Assembly: GCF_030813235.1 (NCBI RefSeq)
Contig: NZ_JAUSUB010000013.1
Location: 1 to 64,000, forward strand
Length of the DNA stretch: 64,000 bases
Source of the DNA: Cytobacillus purgationiresistens
GTDB taxonomy: Bacteria > Bacillota > Bacilli > Bacillales > Cytobacillaceae
Reading direction: 5' to 3'
Within the stretch, counting starts at the first letter, position 1; each line of letters opens with the position of its first letter. Under the pieces are notes generated by a model. That model was not told where the DNA came from. It made no database searches and worked only from the letters and a program-made list of their open reading frames with translations. Below are positions 23,326 to 32,143 of the stretch, piece by piece. A program made the position numbers and the translations under genes.

Positions 23326-23888
23326 TTAGCCTCCATTATTTTTTTGCATCTTGCGATATAGAGTCATTCTAGAGATACCAGCTTTCTCTGCAGCATCCGT
23401 GCGACTCATCCCTTGATCCATAAGATATAAGGCATAACTAACCTTTTCTTCATCTGTTTTCGGTCTTCCAGGATGTTTCCCTCTTTTCCTTGCAGCCTGA
23501 ATCCCCTCCTTTGTCCGTTCAGAAGTTAAATCTCTTTCAAATTGAGCAATTCCTGCAAATATGGTAAACAGCATTTTTCCATGTGCTGTTGTTGTATCGA
23601 GCCAAGATTCCTTAAGGCTCTTCAAATGTGCTCCCTTTTGTGAGATAAGTTCTGTAATTTCAATTAGATCTTTCGTAGAACGGGATAGACGTGTCAGATC
23701 CGTTACAACAACTGTATCTCCTACTCTTAAAAATTCCACATATTGTTCAGCTCCGGTCGCTCCCGTTTTGTACCGGTTACTTTTTCGAAGAAGATGCGAT
23801 CGCATCCAAATTCTTCAAGCTGTCTCTTTTGGCGGTCCAAATTTTGATCAAATGTAGAAACACGCATGTAGCCAAATTTCATGTTCAT
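23326..23888 (-). pseudogene. Serine recombinase (Tn3-type resolvase/invertase) broken by a frameshift
   Basis: From ATG at 23888: MKFGYMRVSTFDQNLDRQKRQ with the catalytic Ser in RVST, up to ERPELNN. The frame then shifts and continues as QYVEFLR...TRLSRSTKDLIEI, the E-helix, and the C-terminal helix-turn-helix PGRPKTDEEKVSY...GISRMTLYRKM. The shift is at about 23741-23748: loss of one A in an AACAAA run would turn ELNKYVEF into ELNN/QYVEF. Otherwise it is full length (about 187 aa) and close to a functional resolvase, so the lesion is recent. Confidence 0.85.
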
Positions 23889-23904
23889 CCTCACCTCTAC
23901 TACA

Positions 23905-24050
23905 TATTGTATCAAAAACCTTTCATAACAGTTATTGTTACAATTAATTTTGTTACATATTTTTGTTACGATCGTTACACGAGTTAGCTAGTCCAAAAGC
24001 ATGTCACTACCACCCGTAACAAAACTGGTCGTTTTTGTTACGGTAATTTG
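23905..24050. other. Possible res/recombination site with TTGTTAC repeats
   Basis: Upstream of the broken resolvase, TTGTTAC-type motifs recur several times (about 23933-23985). An inverted repeat CCGTAACAAAA / TTTTGTTACGG spans 24016-24046. This spacing is like the subsites of a resolvase res region, but exact 12 bp half-sites cannot be assigned by eye. From 24050 to 24280 nothing else is seen except a 20-codon lysine-rich frame (24201-24263). Confidence 0.4.
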
Positions 24051-24280
24051 AATTCTTGTTGGTGCTGATGTTGTTAAAAAAACTTCAGTATGTTATTCAA
24101 TTAAAGGGCCAGATTGTTGAAGAAGAAGTCCAAAATAGATGTATGTGACAATCTTAGGTAGCAGGTGAAAATACAATCAATAATTTTAGAGGAGTGATAC
24201 ATGGAGCAAACAATCCTAATGCCCAAGAAGAAGAAGAAGAGAGTACGACGTGAAATGATTTAAAAAAACAAAAAAACTCA

Positions 24281-24371
24281 AGAGTCTGTCTTTGAAAAAA
24301 ATTGATCAAAGTAGACTCTCAAAATATTTTGCGATAGGCAATTTTTATATAAAAAGTTTCACTGTTTTCTG
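24281..24371 (+). repeat. Interspersed repeat R, partial copy
   Basis: Central hairpin AGAGTCTGTCTTTGA...TCAAAGTAGACTCT with the family loop, followed by ATTTTTATATAAAAAGTTT and TGTTTTCTG. The left end of the repeat is missing. It abuts the 3' end of the dinB-like gene and may serve as its terminator. Confidence 0.65.
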
Positions 24372-24378
24372 TTTCCTT

Positions 24379-24894
24379 TTAATTGTCGAATAGCCCTCTT
24401 CCTCTCAGGTTTGCGGAAACAGGCTCCTTTCCTATTTCACGTGCCCATATAGATAACTGGCCAATATGGTGGATTTCGTGGACAATGACATGACGTATGA
24501 TCTCTCCGTGTGTACATTCAATGACTCGGCGCCTGATTGGTTCGTCTCTAGAGCTAATCGGTTCATCATTGAAATCAGTTTCTGAAAGTGTCCGAGAATC
24601 CATTTCATTTGTCCAAGATGTCACAAATGGCTCCACTTTCTCATGGTATTGACTTGAAAGATTTTTCACTTTTTGTAAGCTAGCATAATCCTCAAACGAT
24701 GGTTCCTCAGGTACTGGTTCACCTCGCAAACCTAAGATCCACATATATTCCACATCTACAATGTGAAACAGGTTATGTAGGATACTGCCGAACCCACCGA
24801 CCCGTTTCTTTAATAGTTCTTCCTCCGGTATGTCTTCGCACCATGTAAACCAATCATCACGAACTTGCCAGTTGTATTGAAACAGTTTCAACAT
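24379..24894 (-). CDS. DinB/YfiT-like metal-binding four-helix protein (171 aa)
   Basis: ATG at 24894 follows GGAGG at 8 bases; an upstream ATG has no site. The DinB fold is shown by HNLFHIVDVEYMWI (first metal His near residue 45) and the C-terminal HVIVHEIHHIGQLSIWAR with two further His. Such proteins bind Zn or Ni and act as thiol-dependent transferases, such as bacillithiol S-transferases, in detoxification; the exact substrate is unknown. The final LRGRGLFDN is common in this group. It stands alone between repeats. Confidence 0.88.
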   Translation of the reverse strand: MLKLFQYNWQVRDDWFTWCEDIPEEELLKKRVGGFGSILHNLFHIVDVEYMWILGLRGEPVPEEPSFEDYASLQKVKNLSSQYHEKVEPFVTSWTNEMDSRTLSETDFNDEPISSRDEPIRRRVIECTHGEIIRHVIVHEIHHIGQLSIWAREIGKEPVSANLRGRGLFDN

Positions 24895-25454
24895 CGCAAC
24901 AACCTCCAAATGTTTAGTATTTTAACTCTTCGACAGAAGGTCACGCAGCCCTTTATTTTTTAGCTAAATTTAAAAGGGAATTCTGATGACTATATTTATA
25001 CCACTACCAAATGGTTTTAACATCAAGATTCTTGATATTCAGCAAACGGGCGCTTTAATGGAATAAGGGTCACAGAAATGAACAAACTTTTTTACAAAAG
25101 AATGATTCAATTGAATATATTAAGAGTGTGTTTTGATCAATCTATTTTTAAAACACGCTCTTTCTTTTTGTTCGTTTATCAAGGTTATTAGTATCAATTT
25201 GATCAAACATTATTCTAAAGCAACAAGGAAAACCTCACACCCCAAAAAGTACAACAAAGCTAGTCATATCAACACTTAAAACCACTTTAAAAACATCTCT
25301 CTATTATCATTATTGTTTAATAGCAATTCGGCTTTAGAATTGCAATACTAAATTTGGATATTTTTTCGTTAAAAAAATTATAGCCATTAAGGCAATCCAG
25401 TCCGTAAGGATCGGAATGAAGGTCTTGTGTAGAAAATCGCAAGACCAAATTTTA
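24895..25454. other. Noncoding stretch with repeat R copy and a shared terminal sequence
   Basis: Contains an inverted copy of repeat R (25077-25221) and, just before it, GGCGCTTTAAtGGAATAA (about 25049-25066), which recurs at about 31739-31755. At 25407-25452 a segment also found at 26283-26325 carries the hairpin GGTCTTG...CAAGACC. No gene is seen. Confidence 0.5.
25077..25221 (-). repeat. Interspersed repeat R, inverted copy
   Basis: Read on the minus strand it begins GCTTTAGAATAATGTTTGAT and ends near GTAAAAAAGTTTGTTCATTT, matching both ends of the other copies, but the central hairpin has a different sequence (AAGAGTGTGTTTTGA / TAAAACACGCTCTT). Confidence 0.7.
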
Positions 25455-25485
25455 TTGACAAATACGATACGATGTAGTATCGTAT
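25455..25485. promoter_or_regulatory. TetR-type promoter/operator, copy 1
   Basis: TTGACA (25455-25460) precedes a perfect inverted repeat ATACGATAC / GTATCGTAT (25462-25470, 25477-25485) with a 6-base spacer. A diverged copy is at 26330-26353 before the intact SDR. Likely operator of the TetR protein at 25679. Confidence 0.7.
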
Positions 25486-25514
25486 TAATACAAACAGATT
25501 AAGGAGATGATCAT

Positions 25515-25612
25515 ATGAGAAAACCATTATAATTACAGGTGGAAATATAGGGCTAGGATATGAAACAGCTAAAGTCGTAGCTAATTCCTCAACTGACTGG
25601 CAGCTTATAACG
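25515..25612 (+). pseudogene. Degenerate 5' copy of the SDR gene
   Basis: Starts with the same ribosome binding site and ATG as the SDR at 26383, then a frameshift. The encoded KTIIITGGN-like and GLGYETAKVVANSS segments are recognisable. It breaks off after about 100 bp. Together with the promoter copy it shows an old tandem duplication flanking the tetR gene. Confidence 0.75.
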
Positions 25613-25678
25613 GGAAAGACATTCTATGTGTTATAATTAGCAATACGTGACTAAAGAGATTTAAGGGAATGATGAAAT

Positions 25679-26287
25679 ATGGATACAGAACATCAATCGG
25701 TTCCAAGCGTATCCCGCGGGCGACCAAGAAGTACAAAAGTGCATCGTAGCATCTTGGAAGCAACACTGGCTTTGCTTGCCGAGGTTGGCGTTGAGAGACT
25801 GAGCATTGAAATGGTCGCTAAACGTGCAGGCGTTGGTAAAAGTTCAATCTATCGGAGGTGGAGCAGTAAGGAGGCTTTAATCGTCGATGCGCTGGAACAA
25901 ATTAAACCCCAATTGAACACCTCTATACAAGGGGATCTTCACGAAGTTTTATTCGAACTAGCGCGAAATTTCATCCAGCAGATGAACACACCGCTTGGTA
26001 AACAAATGCTATCAATGCTGATTTCAACTTTATCTGGCAACTCTCAGATATCTGAGTCTTTTTGGGAAAAACATTCCTTACCTAAGACTAAGGAAATCTC
26101 AAGTGTTATTGAAAACTATCGTGAGAAAGAACAACTCCGTAACGATATTCATATTGATCTGGTTTCGGATCTTTTGATCGGGTTTATCATGTATCAGTTG
26201 TTATTTAAACCTCCTTCCTCAGACTTGGAAACTGATCTTAAAGAAGGTATAAAAGTCATTCTAGATGGAATTAGCCAATCGGAATGA
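25679..26287 (+). CDS. TetR/AcrR-family repressor (202 aa)
   Basis: ATG at 25679. SRGRPRSTKVHRSILEATLA begins the DNA-binding domain, and the helix-turn-helix is RLSIEMVAKRAGVGKSSIYRRWSSKEAL split over about residues 41-68. The C-domain is of the common TetR_C type. It lies between the degenerate and the intact SDR copies, each with a dyad operator in front. It therefore probably represses the SDR at 26383. GGTCTTG...CAAGACC downstream (26289-26316) can terminate it. Confidence 0.9.
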   Translation: MDTEHQSVPSVSRGRPRSTKVHRSILEATLALLAEVGVERLSIEMVAKRAGVGKSSIYRRWSSKEALIVDALEQIKPQLNTSIQGDLHEVLFELARNFIQQMNTPLGKQMLSMLISTLSGNSQISESFWEKHSLPKTKEISSVIENYREKEQLRNDIHIDLVSDLLIGFIMYQLLFKPPSSDLETDLKEGIKVILDGISQSE

Positions 26288-26316
26288 AGGTCTTGTGTAG
26301 AAAATCGCAAGACCAA
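26288..26316 (+). terminator. Terminator after the tetR gene
   Basis: GGTCTTG...CAAGACC hairpin followed by AAATTTT, also present at about 25424-25450 in the duplicated promoter segment. Confidence 0.55.
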
Positions 26317-26329
26317 ATTTTATCGATAA

Positions 26330-26353
26330 ATACGATACGATTCAGCATCGTAA
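26330..26353. promoter_or_regulatory. TetR-type operator, copy 2, before the SDR
   Basis: ATACGATAC (26330-26338), spacer GATTCA, GCATCGTAA (26345-26353): a diverged version of the perfect dyad at 25462-25485. The -35 here is TCGATA in place of TTGACA. Confidence 0.6.
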
Positions 26354-26382
26354 TTATATAAACAAATTAAGGAGATGATCAT

Positions 26383-27333
26383 ATGAAGAAGGCAAAGAAA
26401 ACAATCATCATTACAGGCGGTAATACGGGGCTTGGGTTTGAAACAGCAAAAGTCATAGCTGGTGCTTCAAATGATTGGCATGTCGTAATTGCATCACGTA
26501 GTCAACATAGAGGGAACGAAGCAGTAAATGAATTGATTCAGTCTACCCGCAATCCCAATGTATCTTCTATGGAATTGGACTTAGCCTCGATTTCGTCGAT
26601 TAAGCGTTTTTCAGAAAAATTAATGAAAGCTGGACTTCCACCTCTTCATGCTATTATCTGCAATGCGGGGGCACAATTTGCACAAGGCACTCAAACAACT
26701 GCCGATGGCGTTGAAGCAACTTTTGGAGTGAATCATCTTGGTCACTTCCTACTTGTGAGGTTGCTGCTTAATCAGCTCCAGGAACAAGGACGCATTGTCG
26801 TCGTAAGCAGCGATACGCATGACCCCGCTAAGAAAACAGGAATGCCGGCTCCGAGCTACACCAGTCCCGCAATAATGGCTGACCCTGTTGCATCAGATAA
26901 GTTTCTGGGGAATATACCTGATTTGGCTAAGGGACAAATTCGCTACACAACGTCCAAGCTCTGCAATCTGTACTTTACCTATGAACTATCGCGCAGAATC
27001 CGGAAATCCAAACCTTCCATTTCGGTTGTAGCATTGAATCCCGGTATGATGCCTGGCAAAGGTTCAGCCCTAACTAGGGATTATAAGCCTTTTCTACGAT
27101 TTATGTGGAATAATGTTATGCCGCTCATGCGTTTCGTTCGCTCCAGTGTTCGCACGACCAAACAATCCGGGGCCGATCTTGCAAACCTTGTATTTAATGA
27201 ATCTGTTATTACCGGTTCATACTGGGACGGGTCGAAGAAAATATCATCTTCAGATGAGTCGTACAATCAAGATCGTGCTGTTGAATTGTGGAATTGGAGC
27301 TCGGAAAGTCTTGATTTGAGCAAAGAAATTTAA
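26383..27333 (+). CDS. Short-chain dehydrogenase/reductase (316 aa)
   Basis: ATG at 26383 follows AAGGAG. It has the Rossmann cofactor motif TGGNTGLG (residues 11-18), the N-A-G motif (ICNAGA, about 90) and the catalytic YTTSK near residue 188. The length and the insert before YTTSK are like protochlorophyllide-reductase/retinol-dehydrogenase-type SDRs. It likely reduces a small carbonyl compound with NADPH. It is controlled by the adjacent TetR protein. The substrate is unknown. Confidence 0.9.
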   Translation: MKKAKKTIIITGGNTGLGFETAKVIAGASNDWHVVIASRSQHRGNEAVNELIQSTRNPNVSSMELDLASISSIKRFSEKLMKAGLPPLHAIICNAGAQFAQGTQTTADGVEATFGVNHLGHFLLVRLLLNQLQEQGRIVVVSSDTHDPAKKTGMPAPSYTSPAIMADPVASDKFLGNIPDLAKGQIRYTTSKLCNLYFTYELSRRIRKSKPSISVVALNPGMMPGKGSALTRDYKPFLRFMWNNVMPLMRFVRSSVRTTKQSGADLANLVFNESVITGSYWDGSKKISSSDESYNQDRAVELWNWSSESLDLSKEI

Positions 27334-27645
27334 TTAAGGTAAAATGCGTTGATTGACTCAACTATAGAATGCGATTGTTGAACAACATAGGTAGAAAATG
27401 ATCAAACTTATTTTATAAAAAGCGTCTCATGAAATATATTAAGAGTTTCAAAAACAGGCTCTGTCCTTTTGGTTGTTTATCAAGGTTATTAGGGGTACAG
27501 CCAGGGTACAGCCAACATTTCGGAAATTTTGTACGCTAAGCAAATTTCGACATAAATATAGCCAAATACCTGTACGTTAAGGAATTTGGCTTATGTTATA
27601 GCTTAGTTTTTATTTAATGGGGTAGCGTCAGGAAAATGCGTATTT
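27334..27645. other. Noncoding stretch with repeat R and two Tn3-type ends
   Basis: Holds an inverted copy of repeat R (27391-27490). It then has a Tn3-family end GGGGTACAGCCA at 27498 with the internal motif TACGCTAAG, the hairpin GCCAAAT...ATTTGGC, and a second Tn3-type end GGGGTAGCGTCAGGAAAATG at 27619 running up to the group II intron. No gene is seen. Confidence 0.6.
27391..27490 (-). repeat. Interspersed repeat R, inverted and shortened copy
   Basis: AGAAAATGATCAAACTT and TTTTATAAAAA match the right end of the family, and GTTTATCAAGGTTATTAG is shared with 25165-25190. The left end is replaced by a Tn3-type end at 27498. Confidence 0.65.
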
Positions 27646-29059
27646 GTGCGCCATGTCATTTGGCATTGGATTTCTTCCCTAGGAAGAAGAAGCTCGAAAG
27701 AATGGCTTCTGGGTCAAACAACTCACCTAGCGGTGAAAGCCAAAGGGAACAATAGCATGTTGTTAAAGCAAGGAGTGCATAGAAGACGTGTATGGCACAG
27801 CTTTGCAAGTCCCGTATGGTATGGTGAAAGCTAAACTGCCTGAACCTCAGTATCCAGCGATGTAACATTTCATCCCTTGAATATCACGTCTGTAAGCAAG
27901 GTTACTAATATAGGATGATTGTAAATCCGTCATCTGAACCTTTCGATTAGTAAGCAGTAAAGAATGACTTTACTCAAGGAAACGAAAGAGGCACCTAACC
28001 CGTACTATTACGTCTAATGTCAAGGAACATGGGATTGCCTAAAGGGCGCGAGCCCCATGGCAACGGAGTTTCCATAGTAGTCCGAGAACGGGAAAGCCGT
28101 TCACATGGCGAAGGGAAACAGGTATTTTCGATTCTTAGTAAGGGAGGTACGCGAGATGCGAAATGCCGAAACTGCTCTAGGAATCATCCGTGACCGTGGC
28201 AGACGAGGACTGCCACTTAATAGAATTTACCGTATGTTGTACAATCAAGACCTTTACCTATGTGCATATGGAAGAATCTATAAGAACATTGGAGCAATGA
28301 CTTCTGGTGCAACAACAGAAACTGTGGATGAAATGTCCATAAATAAGATTCAAACTATTATTCAAACTGTAAAAGAGGAACGCTATCGTTGGAAGCCTGT
28401 ACGACGTGTATACATTCCTAAGAATAACTCAAATAAAAAGCGTCCTCTCGGACTGCCTACCTGGTCGGATAAGCTATTGCAGGAGGTCATGAGGCTCATA
28501 TTAGAAGCTTACTATGAACCGCAATTTAGCACACACTCCCACGGTTTTCGTCCAAAACGAGGATGTCATACTGCCTTATCAGAAATAGAACGTAAGTGGC
28601 CTGCGACAAAGTGGTTCGTTGAAGGTGATATTTCTAAATGCTTTGACAGTTTGAATCACGAGGTCCTTATATCTATCCTGCGTAATAAGATAAAAGATAA
28701 CCGTTTTCTGAGACTCATTGAAAACTTACTTAAAGCAGGATACTTAGAAAATTGGCAGTATAATACTACATTGAGTGGGAGCCCTCAAGGTGGAATAATT
28801 AGTCCGATTCTTGCGAATATCTATCTGGATAATTTGGATAAATTCGTCGAAACAAAATTAATACCGCAATACAATACAGGTACTATCCGTAAATCAAATC
28901 CTCCATATGTTAAGTTGCGAAATCGTAGAAGAAAATTAGTAGCGCGAGGAGAAAATTGGGAAGCAAACAAACTCTTGAAGGAAATGAAGCAGATTCCCTC
29001 ATATGATCCTAATGATAATGGATTTCGTCGACTACGCTATGTCCGCTATGCGGATGACT
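27646..29059 (+). mobile_element. Group II intron 1, 5' part (truncated)
   Basis: Starts with the group II boundary GTGCGCC, directly after a Tn3-type terminal sequence (27619-27645). The domain I-III end is recognisable by CATAGTAGTCCGAGAACGGG and ATGGCGAAGGG just before the reverse transcriptase. The element breaks at 29059, inside the YADD codons, where a second intron begins. Domains V and VI are absent, so it cannot splice as it stands. Confidence 0.8.
28105..29059 (+). pseudogene. ltrA-like: Group II intron-encoded reverse transcriptase, truncated at YADD
   Basis: ATG at 28105. The N-terminal RT0-RT4 blocks are good: RRVYIPKNNSNKKRPLGLPT, HSHGFRPKRGCHTALSEIE, FVEGDISKCFD, and SPQGGIISPILANIYL. 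The frame reaches YVRYADD and is then interrupted. The maturase domain X and any endonuclease domain are missing. Residues read after YADD (CVPRKLPKCA) are from the second intron. The original protein would have been about 550-600 residues. Confidence 0.9.
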
Positions 29060-29600
29060 GTGTGCCACGAAAGCTACCAAAGTGTGCGTAAGCACACAAG
29101 GAAGCTATGCTGCACAAAAGATGAGAGTAGGCCTCTCGCAATCGCTATACAGGTAGAGATTGCAAACCACCCTAAGGTGCTGTAGTCAAAAGTTATGGTA
29201 TTGAGCGTTAGGGAAAAGGCAGGGCTAGACTTTGTCAGGTGAGTATTAAGGAGACGAAAACCATTGAACCGCTGAGGAAGTATCGAAAGCATATAGATGT
29301 CATCAAAACCGAGGGGGAGTCGTTAACTCGGGATGAGTTCGGAAGGAACCTGTTTACTGTCCGTTCGGTGACCGGAATAAAGGCGGCGTGTGGAACGTGG
29401 GAACCTACGACATGGATGTTAAGGGAGAGATTTAAGTGGAAGCCCCACAAGAATCAGAGTACCAATGCCGTGTATAGGGGCGGAATAACTCGTAGTAGTT
29501 ATGAAATCTCCTAACGGAGATGGAGCGAAGGGGTTATATTATTCAGTTTTACAAATAAGTCAACCATAAAAACTGGGAGGAACTTATGAGGAAAACAAAT
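29060..29600 (+). mobile_element. Group II intron 2, 5' part, inserted in the reverse transcriptase gene of intron 1
   Basis: Begins GTGTGCCACG exactly after the GATGACT of YADD. It continues as domain I (AGGAACCTGTTTACTG, GGAACGTGGGAACCTACGAC) and ends like intron 1 with AACTCGTAGTAGTTATGA and GATGGAGCGAAGGGG. A ribosome binding site and ATG (29586) then open its own reverse transcriptase (MRKTN), cut at 29601 by repeat R copy 2. Confidence 0.75.
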
Positions 29601-29751
29601 GTAGCTTTGAAATAAAGTTCGATCAAAAATACCTCACAAACCCATATATACCGTATACAGAAAGAATCCATTTTGAAAAAAGATTGATCAAAATGGATTC
29701 TGTACTTGCAAATAAGTGTGAAGTTTTTATAAAAAAGTTTGATCATTTTCT
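29601..29751 (+). repeat. Interspersed repeat R, copy 2
   Basis: GTAGCTTTGAAATAAAG at the left, a central perfect-looking hairpin AGAATCCATTTTGA...TCAAAATGGATTCT, and AAAAAAGTTTGATCATTTTC at the right end. The left boundary coincides with the break in the intron 2 reverse transcriptase. Confidence 0.85.
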
Positions 29752-29874
29752 GATTGTATTATTGCGTTAAAGCGCTTCGTTTGTTGATTATCGTTATCAT
29801 TACATGTGCTCAAAGTGCTTTAAACTAAAGAACCCTGTTATTGCAACGAGTGAAATTGGATTGTCAACACTACA

Positions 29875-30053
29875 CTAGACAACTTTTTTAAGGTGCAGGA
29901 ACTTGTACTCCATAGGGCTTAAATAGCCTAATGTTCCATGAATTCGAATGTTGTTGAACCAGTTAATATAATCGAATAACTCCAGGTCTAGTTCTGACTG
30001 ACAATCGAAATAAATGCCTTAATCTCTTTTTCTGTAAACAACTTTTTACTCAT
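29875..30053 (-). pseudogene. IS3-family transposase remnant (start and end only)
   Basis: The minus strand from ATG at 30053 reads MSKKLFTEKEIKAFISIV, the usual N-terminus of an IS3-group OrfA. After an internal deletion and frame change it reads LELFDYINWFNNIRIHGTLG and YLSPMEYKFLHLKKVV, the end of OrfB. The whole middle, including the DDE residues, is lost. Confidence 0.8.
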
Positions 30054-30188
30054 GTATTCGTTCTCCCGTCCCGTTTTGATTCAATTGTACACAAGAAGCC
30101 CCTGCATGGAGTTGTGCGGAAATCGCAAAAAGGCGGCCGAATTTTATGCAAGAAAAAAGAAAAAGTATTAAACAAATTAAAACCATAA

Positions 30189-30224
30189 AAAGGCCAATCA
30201 AAATTTCTGATTGGCCTTTTTGAT
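30189..30224. terminator. Bidirectional terminator downstream of the SDR
   Basis: AAAAAGGCCAATCA / TGATTGGCCTTTTT with a 7-base loop, directly after the SDR stop at 30229. Confidence 0.9.
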
Positions 30225-30228
30225 CATT

Positions 30229-30975
30229 TTAAAGTTGCTGTCCTGTAGGACGAACCAGTATTTCATTAATACCGACTTCCTCTGGTTGATTAATCGCAAA
30301 GTAAATAGCTTCGGCGATGTTTTCTGGTTTCATTCCAACAGATTCTTCGATCTGATTGATTGCATTTTTTTGCTCTTCATCGGTGATATGCGTTGATAAT
30401 TCAGTAACAACGGATCCCGGTGAAATGATCGTAGAGCGAATATTACTTTCTGGAGATTCCTCCATTCGAAGCCCTTCACTAATATCTCGAACTGCTGATT
30501 TGGTAGCACAATATACTGCACTTCCTGGAAAAACGACATGTCCAGCAATGGACGATAAATTAATGATATGCCCATGTTTTTGATCTCGCATATAGGGGAG
30601 AACCGCATAAATGCCATAAAGCACGCCTTTAATGTTGACATCTACCATACGATCCCACTCTTCAATTTTTCGTTTATTTAGTGCAGACAAGGGCATAAGC
30701 CCAGCATTATTGATAAGCACATCTATCGAACCAAATTGATCATGGGCAAATGTGGCAAGTTCGCTCATTTGTTCATGTGAGGTCACATCCGTCACTTTAT
30801 AAACAGCTTGACCACCACTTTTTTTGATTTCCTCCTGTAGCTTTTGTAAACGATCTTCACGACGTGCAGCTAATACCAATTTTGCACCGTTATGGGCAAG
30901 TTTAAGTGCTGTTGCTTCCCCCATTCCACTGGAAGCTCCTGTAATGATTACTACCTTGTTTCCGACGTTAGACAA
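30229..30975 (-). CDS. Short-chain dehydrogenase/reductase, YdfG-like (248 aa)
   Basis: The TTG start at 30975 follows AAGGAGAGATACAG. Cofactor motif TGASSGMGEA (residues 12-21), NNAG near 90, catalytic S and YCATK near 158. R38-R39 after the second strand (LAARRED) suggests NADPH. Classical 250-residue SDRs of this branch reduce small aldehydes, ketones or hydroxy acids. It is divergent from a MerR-type regulator at 31263, which probably controls it. Confidence 0.9.
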   Translation of the reverse strand: MSNVGNKVVIITGASSGMGEATALKLAHNGAKLVLAARREDRLQKLQEEIKKSGGQAVYKVTDVTSHEQMSELATFAHDQFGSIDVLINNAGLMPLSALNKRKIEEWDRMVDVNIKGVLYGIYAVLPYMRDQKHGHIINLSSIAGHVVFPGSAVYCATKSAVRDISEGLRMEESPESNIRSTIISPGSVVTELSTHITDEEQKNAINQIEESVGMKPENIAEAIYFAINQPEEVGINEILVRPTGQQL

Positions 30976-31212
30976 CTGTATCTCTCCTTTTATTTCTTAA
31001 AATTAGTTTTGTTTTCTATAACTGCTTTTGGAATGCAGGAGCGACGTTCACTTCTATAGTGTTTTTTGACTTTGAAAGTTATACCCCCTTTATCTTTCCT
31101 TTATTTGATTCAATATCATTGTATTTTATTATTGTAACGATAAGTCAAGGATAAATTTTTATTACCTGAAAAGCATTGTTAAATAAAGGCTGTTGAAATT
31201 CACTACTTTAAT

Positions 31213-31244
31213 TTGGTATACTTAAACCTATAGTTACTATAAGT
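31213..31244 (+). promoter_or_regulatory. MerR-type promoter with 19 bp spacer and dyad
   Basis: TTGGTA (31213-31218), 19 bp and TATAAG (31238-31243) before the merR gene. The dyad ACCTATAGT-T-ACTATAAGT (31226-31244, one mismatch) fits a MerR-family autoregulatory site. Confidence 0.6.
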
Positions 31245-31262
31245 TAAAAGGAGAAGATTCAG

Positions 31263-31640
31263 ATGTCCTATTCAATGAAATATATAGTTGATCATTTAAA
31301 TGTAACACCAAACACACTTAGATTTTATGAAAAGGAAGGAATTTTAAAGAATGTCTCCCGTAATTCCAATGGTCGTAGAATATATAATGATGAAAATATT
31401 GAGTGGATCAATTTCATCCGTGCTCTTAGATCTACTGGAATGCCTATCTCCAAAATACAGGAATATGTTGACCTTTATGAGTTAGGAGATGATACATTGT
31501 TACAAAGAAAAGAAATGATGATGCAGCATAAAACAGAGGTACAAAATAAAATAAATGAAGATCTAAAGCACCTAGAACTTATAAGTTATAAAGTAGCAAT
31601 GTATGAACTTCAGGAAAAGGAATCCCGACAAATAATTTAA
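31263..31640 (+). CDS. MerR-family regulator (125 aa)
   Basis: ATG at 31263 follows AAAAGGAGAAGATTCAG. The N-terminal domain is MKYIVDHLNVTPNTLRFYEK with wing residues (NSNGRRIYNDENI), followed by a dimerisation coil (KEMMMQHKTEVQNKINEDLK). The short length and lack of cysteines suggest a YfmP/AdhR-type sensor of organic electrophiles rather than of metals; that is an inference. It is divergent from an SDR gene, an arrangement known for aldehyde-responsive adhR loci. Confidence 0.9.
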   Translation: MSYSMKYIVDHLNVTPNTLRFYEKEGILKNVSRNSNGRRIYNDENIEWINFIRALRSTGMPISKIQEYVDLYELGDDTLLQRKEMMMQHKTEVQNKINEDLKHLELISYKVAMYELQEKESRQII

Positions 31641-31918
31641 TCTGTGAAAGGCAGTCACGCCTGATGAGTCATAATCAATGTCTGTAACCTCATTGGATAT
31701 AATCGGGAAAACATACGCTGTGATTGCCCCGCTATCAGGCGCTTTAACGGAATAAAAGTAAACAACTTTATTACACAAATACTATCGCTATGCCTTCGAT
31801 TAGATTATTGAAAAGTAAAGAACTATTTTTAAAACAAGCCGCATTTCTCAACGGAAGAATGCGGCTTTACGACGTCAAGTATCATCATTATATTATAGAT
31901 ACTAAAGGAGGCCTACTT
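31641..31918. other. Noncoding stretch with hairpin
   Basis: Contains GGCGCTTTAACGGAATAA (31739-31756), shared in part with about 25049-25066, and a hairpin GCCGCATT...AATGCGGC (31840-31865) with a T-rich tail that can terminate transcription. No gene is seen. Confidence 0.4.
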
Positions 31919-32143
31919 ATGCGCGTTATTAATTTTGAAATTAGTGCTGACAAGCACTATCTATCGTTTAAACTTGGTGACAAAAAGGAACGTATAAGCC
32001 CTTATTACCCCTCTTTACATGCTACTGCACAGCACCTTGAAAGCCTTGTCCGTAAGTTTGGCGTTATTGATGAATTGACATATTGGTTTGGAATAAAGTT
32101 TGATCAAAAACACCCCGCAAACCCATGTTTTGCGTTAAATTAA
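31919..32143 (+). pseudogene. Small ORF truncated by repeat R (75 codons)
   Basis: ATG at 31919 follows AAAGGAGG. It reads MRVINFEISADKHYLSFKLG...HLESLVRKFGVIDELTY, and the last 15 or so codons come from repeat R copy 3, so the natural C-terminus is lost. No family is recognised. A good start site and normal composition suggest the original gene was real. Confidence 0.5.

Noticed and set aside
23326..23805. Resolvase as a 159-residue intact gene
   Set aside because: It lacks the catalytic serine; the N-terminal part is in another frame at 23727-23888, so it is a frameshifted gene.
28105..29091. Reverse transcriptase as a complete 328-residue protein
   Set aside because: It stops directly after YADD because a second intron starts there; the maturase domain is missing.
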